Position numbers and translations under genes: made by a program. From NCBI GenBank assembly GCA_046050405.1, contig JBJOPY010000010.1:1-23479 (forward strand): a DNA stretch of 23,479 nt, written 5' to 3'. The number at the start of each line of letters is the position of its first letter. Positions within the stretch are counted from its first letter, which is position 1. The notes under the pieces are model-generated. The model was not told the DNA's origin. It saw only the letters and a program-made list of their open reading frames with translations, and searched no databases. This document shows positions 15,998 to 23,479 of this stretch, in pieces. The stretch is from JADKCL01 sp046050405 (GTDB lineage Bacteria; Bacteroidota; Bacteroidia; J057; JADKCL01).

Positions 15998-16903
15998 GAA
16001 GCCTATGGGTGGAGAACTCGATGAAGGCATCCTCCACGGAGGGGAGAATACGCGATACCAGCATGTGATGGAGGCCATGAGCCGAGAGATAGGACTGAAT
16101 GTCATTCTCCGTGCTGGATTCATCCCTCATGGCCAGGTGGACGCAATCGCCGAAAGGATAGACCGACCATGTCCGATCGAATTTCCGGAACAGCTTCAGG
16201 AGGGTGTACAATCCGGTTCCTTGCACCCGCCACAGTGGTTTGTTAAAGGTATTGCGAATCGCCTCCGGGGTATCAATGCCGAACATTTCCCCATTCTGAA
16301 TGAGCCCGACACGGTCACAAAGGCTGGCTTCATCCATGTAGGGCGTGGAGACAACCACAGTGATGCCCTGTGTTTTGAGTTTCTGCAGGTTTTCCCAGAA
16401 CTCTGCCCTGGAAACAGGATCCACCCCAGTGGTGGGCTCGTCCAGAAACAGCACCTTGGGCTTGTGGATCAAGGCACAGCAGAGTGCAAGTTTCTGCTTC
16501 ATCCCGCCCGAGAGTTTTCCGGCGCGGCGCTTTCTGAAAGGCTCCAGCAGAACGTAGATGTCCTTGATGAGGCTATAATTCCTCCGGATTGTCGTTCCGA
16601 AGATTGTCGCAAAGAAGGTCAGGTTTTCCTCGACAGTCATGTCGTGGTACAGGGAGAACCTGCCGGGCATGTAGCCGACGAGCCGCCTGATTTCACGATG
16701 GTCCTTGACCGTGTCGTATCCCATCACCGTGGCTTTTCCTCTGTCAGGGTAGAGCAGCGTAGTGAGTATCCGGAACAAGGTGGTCTTACCAGAGCCATCC
16801 GGCCCGATCAGCCCGAAAAGTTCCCCTTGATTCACCTCGAATGAAACCCCGCGCAATGCCTGTACCGCTTTGTAGGACTTGGATACGGACTCTACGGAAA
16901 CCA

Positions 16904-16904
<1 letters not shown>
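15990..16904 (-). CDS. ABC transporter ATPase subunit 1 (lacks Q-loop Gln and H-switch His)
   Basis: A 304-residue ATPase, longer than its partner because of a C-terminal domain of about 85 residues after the nucleotide-binding core. Walker A is GPDGSGKT (34-41), the signature is intact (LSGGM, 131-135), and Walker B is VLFLDEP with Glu156. The Q-loop Gln is Gly81 (YMPGRFSLY) and the H-switch His is Pro188 (STPYMDEA), so its own ATP site is probably weak or inactive. It starts with a TAATG junction to the HlyD gene, a one-base overlap that implies coupled translation. Confidence 0.93.
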
Positions 16905-17854
<950 letters not shown>

Positions 17855-17882
17855 TTTACAGATTAGATGATATAGAATTGGA

Positions 17883-19151
17883 TCAATTGTTGCCTGTAAT
17901 GTAGCCGTATTTGGCCTGGGTCATCAGCACTTGGATTTCATGGAGTTTCTTGGCGAGGGTGGCACCTGTTTCCTCGTTCACACGGTCAAGGTATTCGGTG
18001 GCGGTAATCACGCCATTGTCCAGCTGTGCGGAGGAGATTTCGCGGATCTTGCCACGAAGGCGGACGAGGGCGTCGTCTTGCTGTAGAAGCTTTTTCAGCT
18101 TGTTCAGATCCTCATCAATCTGGATCAGTGCCAGATCCGTCTGGCGCTTGAAGGCATCTTGCTGGATTTTGACGAGTTCCCGCTGCAAGACGAGGGATTC
18201 CTTTTCGATCTTTCCTGCTCCCCAGTCATGGATTTCCCAACTGAGGCGCACGCCGGCTACGAGCCATGGGCGAAACTGCGTGTCTAGAAAATTCAGGCCG
18301 GGCCTGCCGTAGCCGAACTGACTAAATGCAAAGACCTTGGGGCGCTTTTTGGCATCGATGGCTAACATCCCTAGCTCCACGGCATGATGCTGTAGCGCAA
18401 ACAGCCGAAGTTCCTGACGCGAAATGGTGGGCTTCAGCGGCAAATCCTTCTCCCTCGGGCTTTCAAGCTTTGATTCTGGTTCGACTGGAAGGCCTGTCCA
18501 TTCTGAGAGCATCCTTGCGACAGAGTGCCGCTGGGCGCGGATTTCGGTCTGCTGTTGCTCATTCTTGACGAGTTCTGCCTCGAGCAGCCATTCGTTGCTT
18601 TCAAGGGCCACGCCACTGGCAACCGCACCGCGAATCTGCCTCAGCTTGTTTTCGACGGTGCTGCGAATCAGCTGCAACTGCTCCTGCTGAGCCTGGAGGA
18701 GAAGTCCTGAGAAATACAGGAAATCGACCTGCTCCTGAACTTTCTGGAGGCTGGTCTCGATCCTCTGCTGCTCCACTTGCTGCTGTGCATCTTTCAACGC
18801 CAGCTGGCGGCTCATCATTCCACCATCATAGACCACCTGGTTCACGTCCACGAAGGCCTTATACTGATCCCTCGGCTGACTCTTGATCTCCGTGCCCGGA
18901 AACAAATTCGGGAGTGCGGTGACGTCGCTTTGCCAACTGGCTTGGAGTCCGAAGTTCAGCTTCGGGTAGATCAAGGTCTTTAGCTTCTCGATTTCAAGGT
19001 CATATCCTTGCTGGGAAAGGGTCTTTTGCCTGAACTCGGGGTAGTTTTCCTTTCCTGCGGCACGCAGCTGCTCCAAACCGTATGTGGACTGCGACCAACC
19101 GAGGCTGTTGATGATCAGTACGAACAAGAGGCTGACAGCGAGTCTTTTCAT
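17883..19151 (-). CDS. TolC-family outer membrane factor
   Basis: A 422-residue outer-membrane channel protein. The ATG at 19151 is preferred to one at 19187 because it places a signal peptide (MKRLAVSLLFVLIINSLGWSQS) at the N terminus. The mature protein has the two-fold repeat of the family. 'YGLEQLRAAGKENYPEFRQKTLSQQGYDLEIEKLKTLIYPKLNFGLQASW' begins the first half, and the second begins around 'TISRQELRLFALQHHAVELGMLAIDAKKRPKVFAFSQFGYG'. Long amphipathic helices rich in Gln and Glu form the periplasmic tunnel. It is the first gene of the efflux operon and has its own promoter about 90 bases upstream. Confidence 0.9.
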   Translation of the reverse strand: MKRLAVSLLFVLIINSLGWSQSTYGLEQLRAAGKENYPEFRQKTLSQQGYDLEIEKLKTLIYPKLNFGLQASWQSDVTALPNLFPGTEIKSQPRDQYKAFVDVNQVVYDGGMMSRQLALKDAQQQVEQQRIETSLQKVQEQVDFLYFSGLLLQAQQEQLQLIRSTVENKLRQIRGAVASGVALESNEWLLEAELVKNEQQQTEIRAQRHSVARMLSEWTGLPVEPESKLESPREKDLPLKPTISRQELRLFALQHHAVELGMLAIDAKKRPKVFAFSQFGYGRPGLNFLDTQFRPWLVAGVRLSWEIHDWGAGKIEKESLVLQRELVKIQQDAFKRQTDLALIQIDEDLNKLKKLLQQDDALVRLRGKIREISSAQLDNGVITATEYLDRVNEETGATLAKKLHEIQVLMTQAKYGYITGNN

Positions 19152-19238
19152 TGGTGGGAGATGGGTGTTCTTCTCATTGGAAATCACATTTCAATCTGGA
19201 TCGCATGGAGGTATCAAATCTACCGTGTCATGGGGTCG

Positions 19239-19270
19239 CAAAATTAATTTGCTTTGGCACAGGAAACAAA
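19239..19270 (-). promoter_or_regulatory. Bacteroidota-type promoter of the ABC efflux operon
   Basis: Read on the - strand: -33 TTTG (19267-19270), a 20-base spacer, and -7 TAATTTTG (19239-19246), a full match to the phylum consensus. Predicted transcription start is near 19233, giving a leader of about 80 bases before the TolC start. A second -7-like TAGATTTG lies about 20 bases downstream but its spacing to a TTTG is only 16. Confidence 0.75.
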
Positions 19271-19370
19271 GCAAGTTTTCTGTCGGCCTTGTTGCACTGG
19301 GGAAATGCTTGCCCCGAGCCGGAAGCTGCTGCCTGTGCGAGAGGTGGGTGTCTCCTGCGATTTTCGATCT

Positions 19371-20270
19371 TCACTTCACCGCGTTGAATTTCGAGACGAG
19401 CGCGTTGTATTGTTTAACTTTGGCATTGTGCTGGGCATGAAGGGACTGGCATTCTGCGTATTTCGCAGGCGGCAGGTTTCCCGAGCAGGCTTTCAATTTC
19501 TCGGCCAAGGCCTCCATTTCGGTCTTCAGGGGTTGCATCTCCCTGAAGAGTGCCTGCTGTGCAGGCGGCATCGCCAGATATTCTGCACCGAACTGCCTCT
19601 GAAGCTCCTGCTCCTGTTTCCGAAGGCCAATGATCCCTTCGTAAGGCGTATTCCCTCCCTTCAATTCCACGACTTCTGGCCGCACGTCCAGCTTGATCCC
19701 TCCTGCATATCGCTCTGGAACCTTGCCGATCGGCGTGACGGCTGTCGTCTCCACCATGGCAAACGGGGTTCCGAAGTTGCCGTATCCGCCTGGGACTTTG
19801 ATTCCCAGAGCCATGTGGTTCGCTCTTTCCCAGGATAAGATCGCCAGTCCGAAGCCGAGCTGGCGCAGCAATGCGGCAAGCAGGATTGTTTTGTCAGCGC
19901 AGACGCCCATAGCATCCAGCAAGGTTTCGCCGGGATAACGGATACGGCCTCCTGTAATCTGATAGGCGGTTTTCCAGTCGTAGGCGATGGCCGACTGGAC
20001 AAATGCAACTGCAACGGCCGCCAAGTCGTCATTGTCCTTGGCATTTCCAGCCCGCAGGAGTGCCGCCAAGAGACCTTTGAGAATGGGCTGATCCGACTTG
20101 TGCTCGAGAAACATGGCAAAATAGCTCGTTTTCCAGTCCTTCGGCATGGTGCCCGTGTAGTGATATGAGCGGGGTGCATTGGCAAACTGCTGCCTCAGAT
20201 CGCCGGGCAGGGACAACTCCAGGGTCAGCTGTCGCTCACCTTGCGCAAATTCGTATTTCGTCATGCCCAT
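19371..20270 (-). CDS. Transglutaminase-like cysteine protein with coiled-coil tail
   Basis: A 299-residue protein with no signal peptide. The frame is closed by a stop 16 bases upstream of the ATG, so the N terminus is complete and the protein is probably cytoplasmic. The centre resembles a transglutaminase-like fold: Cys124 in 'LLDAMGVCADKTILLAALLRQLGFG', His152 in 'ERANHMALGI', and an acidic third position Glu173 in 'AMVETTAVTPIG', where the family usually has Asp. Residues about 218-299 are charged and heptad-like (EMQPLKTEMEALAEKLKACSG), a likely coiled coil. Such folds act as proteases or protein crosslinkers; the actual reaction is unknown. It follows the upstream secreted protein gene by 31 bases and may share its transcript. 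Confidence 0.7.
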   Translation of the reverse strand: MGMTKYEFAQGERQLTLELSLPGDLRQQFANAPRSYHYTGTMPKDWKTSYFAMFLEHKSDQPILKGLLAALLRAGNAKDNDDLAAVAVAFVQSAIAYDWKTAYQITGGRIRYPGETLLDAMGVCADKTILLAALLRQLGFGLAILSWERANHMALGIKVPGGYGNFGTPFAMVETTAVTPIGKVPERYAGGIKLDVRPEVVELKGGNTPYEGIIGLRKQEQELQRQFGAEYLAMPPAQQALFREMQPLKTEMEALAEKLKACSGNLPPAKYAECQSLHAQHNAKVKQYNALVSKFNAVK

Positions 20271-20301
20271 TGGAGTTCTGCATTTCTAGACCGCTGGAGC
20301 C

Positions 20302-21117
20302 TCATGGCAATTTTGGAAAGTGCTTCTCCAGCCAATGGTTCATGTTGTGCAGGTCAGGACAGCCGTAGATGGCATTGAGGTACCGGTAAACCGTAGCTTC
20401 GACTTCCGTCTGGGCACTGCCTGCCTTTGCTATCAGGTCGATGAGAAATCCTACCTCCTTGTGGAGGGTTGCTTGGTCGACAAAGACAAACTCGAATGGG
20501 GTCAGCTCTTTGTAGTTCTTGGTATTCTTATCGATCCAACACAGGCGAAAATGATTGGCATCATCTGGAGGTACGCGTCTCCCATTCATGTCCAGAATAA
20601 ACCTTGGGTCCAACAAAAGGCTGTCCCCCCTGCTTTCCAGCTTCCTGGTCACCTGGATATTGGTCTTGGGGCGGTCATAGCGGATGAACAGGAGAGTGTC
20701 TCCCTTCAGGTCATAGGGTGGCATGGCGATGAGCCATGACCGTTCCATCAGCAGGTATCTTCTGTCCTTGAAGTGCGCGATGACTTCATCCATGGACTGG
20801 AATCGCTCCTCGTAGCCCGCAGGAACAGAGATGGTCGTGTCTAACTCAGACATTGTGCCCATGGTTTTCCATTTTTTCTGCTCCAATGGCTTGGCTGTCA
20901 GTAAATGAAGTCCTTGGTTTCGATCCCACAAGACCATCCTACCAAGTTGGCTGTCGACACTGAGTGTCTCAGTGTTCGAAACTGTATCACCGACGGAGAT
21001 AGCCTTCCCATCTTCCACATGCCTGCAACCGGGGGTGCAATAAACTACGGTCAGTTTCTGCGCCTGTGAGCAGACCGCGAAAAGAAGCGAGACCATGAGT
21101 AGGATTCGAGCCTTCAT
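20302..21117 (-). CDS. Secreted protein of unknown function
   Basis: A 271-residue protein with a clear signal peptide (MKARILLMVSLLFAVCSQAQ). The first 80 mature residues contain 'CTPGCRHVEDGKAISVGDTVSNTETLSVDSQLGRMVLWDRNQGLHLL'-like strands, reminiscent of the FecR/SH3-type beta domain in which a value is set and stored, but the match is loose. The central part has 'DPRFILDMNGRRVPPDDANHFRLCWIDKNTKNYKEL', and the end holds a helical stretch and 'YRYLNAIYGCPD'. I do not recognise a family. The ATG sits only four bases after a -7 box, so the mRNA may have no leader. Confidence 0.7.
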   Translation of the reverse strand: MKARILLMVSLLFAVCSQAQKLTVVYCTPGCRHVEDGKAISVGDTVSNTETLSVDSQLGRMVLWDRNQGLHLLTAKPLEQKKWKTMGTMSELDTTISVPAGYEERFQSMDEVIAHFKDRRYLLMERSWLIAMPPYDLKGDTLLFIRYDRPKTNIQVTRKLESRGDSLLLDPRFILDMNGRRVPPDDANHFRLCWIDKNTKNYKELTPFEFVFVDQATLHKEVGFLIDLIAKAGSAQTEVEATVYRYLNAIYGCPDLHNMNHWLEKHFPKLP

Positions 21118-21121
21118 CGTT

Positions 21122-21129
21122 CAAATTTA
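21122..21129 (-). promoter_or_regulatory. -7 element immediately before the start codon at 21117
   Basis: TAAATTTG on the - strand fully matches TAnnTTTG; only four bases (AACG) lie between it and the ATG. With the usual 5-7 base distance from this box to the start of transcription, the transcript would begin at or next to the ATG. No clear -33 TTTG is seen. Confidence 0.5.
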
Positions 21130-21253
21130 CAGTGTAATTCAATTAGAATCGATGGAAAATTTGGAGAGTTTGTTCTGGAAGGGAATCTGACAGCTATCCA
21201 AATCCGGATGCCCTGACAGTATGATTTTCCGTAAACCATTTCTGCGGAGAAAT

Positions 21254-21326
21254 TCCCATCTATCTAACTAACAGTTCAGTACCGGGAACCGTTAATTGCC
21301 ATAAGCCAAGGGAAGGTTAGATGGGA
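21254..21326. promoter_or_regulatory. Nested inverted repeats in the 21118-21363 gap
   Basis: An outer perfect 9-base pair of arms (TCCCATCTA at 21254-21262, TAGATGGGA at 21318-21326) encloses an inner 8-base pair with one mismatch (AACAGTTC at 21270-21277, GAACCGTT at 21286-21293). The structure lies 37 bases past the stop of the 563-residue protein gene on the - strand. It may be a terminator-like or RNA-stabilising fold, but no T tract follows. Confidence 0.45.
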
Positions 21327-21363
21327 CTCGGTTTGGATTGATCCCATGCCACCTCCCTTGGGG

Positions 21364-23055
21364 TCACTGCCGATCCACCTTGATGTTCAACTTTATGACC
21401 TGCCCTTGGTCGGCTAGCTCGTAGATGTAGTGGTCGCCCTTGGCGGCATAGTCGATCAGCCACTTGCCTTGAAGGTCGCTGTCATTGAAGAACCCGCTGT
21501 CCACATCGTAGAGCTTCATTTGAAGCTTGTCTCCCGCTGAAAGGCGGAGAGTGGCACCACCCGGAACGGCAACCAGGCTGTTTTGATTGTACTCGCTCTG
21601 GAAAAAGGCATCCTCACCGACACAAAACAGGTATTGAAGCTCGGGCAGATGCGTACCGGGTGGGATGAACTCAACGTCATAGTCGGCATCGATCATCTCC
21701 AATTGATCCAGGGCGATCCTGTATTGGCGCTCCTCGGGCTTCTGTATGTCGAGCCTTCCCTGGCAGACGATCGGAAACTTCGTACCGAGGTTGATGTCGC
21801 TCACCATCAGGGCGTATCGGAGGTGATGATTGCCCGAGGCGGTTGTGAGCATGTAGTAGGGGATGAACAGGCGACCTTCTCCCGTGGTGTTGCCGGGGCT
21901 GGGAAGCTGTGCGTCCATCAAGTGCAGGGTTTGGGTGGCGTGCCTGGGGGCACGGGACGGATCAATGACCAATTTTTCACTTTCATCGAAAACCGCCAGA
22001 TAGAAATAGTATTTTCCTTTTTCGTGATTCCTCAGGATGCCGGTGTATTTGAATCCGACGGAATAGTGGACAGCGATGCCTTGCACCCCATCCTTCATGG
22101 TAGGTGATAACTCGATGGAATTCAGGGTGAAGGCCTGCTCCTCGAAATTGTACTTGGGCGGCATGTTCAGGAAAATCCTCTTCGAGAGGACTTCCTTGGG
22201 GCCACCTTCTGCGCCGAGCAAGAGGAAAACGATATCCGCTTCGGCTGGGCCATCCATCTGGATGCCGTAGTAATTGACAAAAAAGTTGGTCGCAGAGGCG
22301 GGTTTGCCCTCCCTGAGCTCCACCGGAATGGTTTCAGTCCTCTCGCCCGAACCGGAGGCCTCGCGGGAATCATACACCTGCCTGCCTGCCGACCAGATCA
22401 ACATGGCCAGTTCGTATTGGCTGTCCAAGCATTCCTCCGGGCCGTATCTCAACCCGATGTCTGCCGACAGGCGCATTCCAAGGGAAGCATCGGCAAACCC
22501 TGTGACGTTGTATTCGACATTGATGCTCTGGAAGTCAAAGACTTGATCATTCAGGGAATGGCGCACGACCTTCTTGTGCTCCCAGTCAAGGGTCGTTTTG
22601 AAGCAATCCGTATAGGTGCCCTCGCCATTGGCCAAGGAAATGAACAAATCCGCCCTTTGTGCGCCAGTCTCCAAGGGGATTTCAGCGTAAGGAATGAAAA
22701 TCTCGGCATTTGCAAGCATCTGGGACTTGTTGCCAGAGGGTTCCGGTGAAGCCAAGATGCTAGCGGGCTGGTGCTCCATGCCGGAAGACCGCAAGACCAC
22801 CCGACCATTCTGCTCCAATCGATAGCCAAGACTGAACGAACGCTTCGTGAAATCCGTTTCATTCCAATGGAAGCGCACATCAAATCGTAATTCCAAGCCC
22901 GAGAACCCCAAGCTGCCTTTCCAGGCATTTTCCTGGACGGCAAACCTGGAAACGGTCACCTGGCGGCGGAGTGTCTGGGAGTATCCTGAAACTGCCCATA
23001 TCAGGAGTCCCAGGAGAACCGGCATGCGCCGATGGATGCCATGGTTCAATCTCAT
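21364..23055 (-). CDS. Large secreted multi-domain beta protein of unknown function
   Basis: A 563-residue protein with a signal peptide (basic MRLNHGIHRRM, then PVLLGLLIWAVSGYSQ). The mature part seems to hold three related beta modules of about 120-140 residues. Each runs from an opening strand, through a description-like 'Y.L....NGRVV', to 'FIPYAEIPL' (module 1, about 120), 'FFVNYYGIQMDG' (module 2, about 260) or 'LFIPYYMLTTASG' (module 3, about 400). A final domain from about 450 contains 'LYDVDSGFFNDSDLQGKWLIDY', which resembles the calcium-loop part of C2-type domains. No enzyme motif is seen. Its ATG overlaps the stop of the EI24-like gene by four bases, so the two are coupled. No T9SS sorting tail is present, so I infer a periplasmic or outer-membrane location. 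Confidence 0.7.
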   Translation of the reverse strand: MRLNHGIHRRMPVLLGLLIWAVSGYSQTLRRQVTVSRFAVQENAWKGSLGFSGLELRFDVRFHWNETDFTKRSFSLGYRLEQNGRVVLRSSGMEHQPASILASPEPSGNKSQMLANAEIFIPYAEIPLETGAQRADLFISLANGEGTYTDCFKTTLDWEHKKVVRHSLNDQVFDFQSINVEYNVTGFADASLGMRLSADIGLRYGPEECLDSQYELAMLIWSAGRQVYDSREASGSGERTETIPVELREGKPASATNFFVNYYGIQMDGPAEADIVFLLLGAEGGPKEVLSKRIFLNMPPKYNFEEQAFTLNSIELSPTMKDGVQGIAVHYSVGFKYTGILRNHEKGKYYFYLAVFDESEKLVIDPSRAPRHATQTLHLMDAQLPSPGNTTGEGRLFIPYYMLTTASGNHHLRYALMVSDINLGTKFPIVCQGRLDIQKPEERQYRIALDQLEMIDADYDVEFIPPGTHLPELQYLFCVGEDAFFQSEYNQNSLVAVPGGATLRLSAGDKLQMKLYDVDSGFFNDSDLQGKWLIDYAAKGDHYIYELADQGQVIKLNIKVDRQ

Positions 23056-23479
23056 GGGATGGCAACGATGTCGCCGAGCGGATCGAAAGATGGCTTGGTG
23101 GAACGGGAATCGGGGCCACCGAGAATCCGAAGGGTTTCGAGGGTTGCAGCCACGGTGGCATAAGCCGGTGCGACCATCCAGCCCACAATAGGGATCAGCA
23201 TGATCAGGTACATCACGAGCCCAAGTCCGATGGCCAAGCCTCTGTGTTGCCGACAGAAGACGACCGCCTGCGGAATCGTCATTCGACGCCGTTCCAACAC
23301 ATAGTCCATGTAACCAAAGCCAAGGAAATAACTGGATACCGCGATGGCCCCCACCTGCCCGAATCCGGGAATCAGGCTGAGCAGCAAGCAGGTTACGAGC
23401 TCATGGATGGAGTTGCGGATGGACAATGTCAGCGATCGCCAGATGTCTTGAATGCTTTCCTTCCATGTGATTTCCGGTG
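23052..23479 (-). CDS. EI24/CysZ-like membrane protein (5' end outside window)
   Basis: The frame is open to the right edge; the TTG at 23426 is not needed as a start because coding-like sequence (EITWKESIQDIWRSLTLSIRNSIHE) continues upstream of it. Two to three hydrophobic segments are visible, 'LVTCLLLSLIPGFGQVGAIAVSSYFLGFGYMDYVLERRRM' and 'GLAIGLGLVMYLIMLIPIVGWMVAPAYATVAATLE'. The Y-F-L-G-F-x-Y-x-D pattern followed by a basic stretch and 'LIPIVGWMVAPAYATVAAT' is typical of the EI24 domain family, which includes the sulfate permease CysZ. Substrate is unknown. It is translationally coupled to the downstream 563-residue secreted protein. Confidence 0.8.
   Translation of the reverse strand, partial: PEITWKESIQDIWRSLTLSIRNSIHELVTCLLLSLIPGFGQVGAIAVSSYFLGFGYMDYVLERRRMTIPQAVVFCRQHRGLAIGLGLVMYLIMLIPIVGWMVAPAYATVAATLETLRILGGPDSRSTKPSFDPLGDIVAIP

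Noticed and set aside
15998..16123. N-terminal extension of ATPase subunit 2 to 16123
   Set aside because: The extra 42 residues lie entirely within the upstream ATPase gene and are Ser/Pro/Met-rich; homology begins at the ATG at 15997.
15957..16844. 295-codon + strand open frame opposite ATPase subunit 1
   Set aside because: Antisense to a gene with all Walker motifs; no family features of its own.

Overview
The window reads as an ordinary chromosomal stretch of a Bacteroidota (Bacteroidetes) bacterium of roughly 50% GC. The evidence is a type IX secretion (T9SS) C-terminal sorting domain at the left edge, a DUF3098 gene directly after ftsX, a TonB C-terminal-domain protein, and several good matches to the phylum-specific promoter (-33 TTTG, about 20 bases, -7 TAnnTTTG). 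The moderate GC might fit a Saprospiria- or Cytophagia-type organism, but genus or family cannot be fixed from this sequence. No phage, transposon or CRISPR array is visible.

Left part (1-4770, + strand): the 3' end of a large T9SS cargo gene, a secreted beta-fold (toast-rack-like) protein, and a compact run of a small lipoprotein, a DUF2007/zinc-ribbon protein and recG. Middle left (4771-8245, - strand): ftsX, DUF3098, truB, ribF, a recognisable Bacteroidota gene order in which uppP, often found between DUF3098 and truB, is absent. Upstream lies a stand-alone periplasmic TonB_C protein. Then comes a secreted protein with about 14 TPRs (8388-10016) and an orphan BatE-like TPR/membrane/SH3 protein (10410-11162).

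Centre (11153-12095): a textbook promoter drives a two-tRNA unit, Lys(TTT) and Leu(GAG), closed by a strong intrinsic terminator. After a poorly coding stretch comes a tiny DUF5989 membrane protein gene whose start region was duplicated in frame, so that the extra copy supplies the only start codon.

Right part (12344-19151, - strand): one tightly coupled operon for a tripartite ABC-2 efflux pump. From its own promoter it encodes a TolC-type outer membrane factor, an HlyD-type lipoprotein adaptor, two ATPase subunits, two ABC-2 permeases, and last a membrane-anchored GH25 lysozyme-family protein. The ATPases look like an asymmetric pair: all degenerate catalytic elements fall into one composite ATP site. 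The adaptor's lipoprotein signal peptide is built from a perfect hexanucleotide repeat that could form a G-quadruplex.

Far right (19371-23479, - strand): a transglutaminase-like protein, a secreted protein of unknown function possibly made from a leaderless mRNA, a large multi-domain secreted protein, and a partial EI24/CysZ-like membrane protein overlapping it by four bases. These last proteins are the least understood part of the window. No clearly new defence or mobile system was found. The most unusual items are the asymmetric ABC pump with its terminal lysozyme, the repeat-encoded signal peptide and the DUF5989 start duplication.
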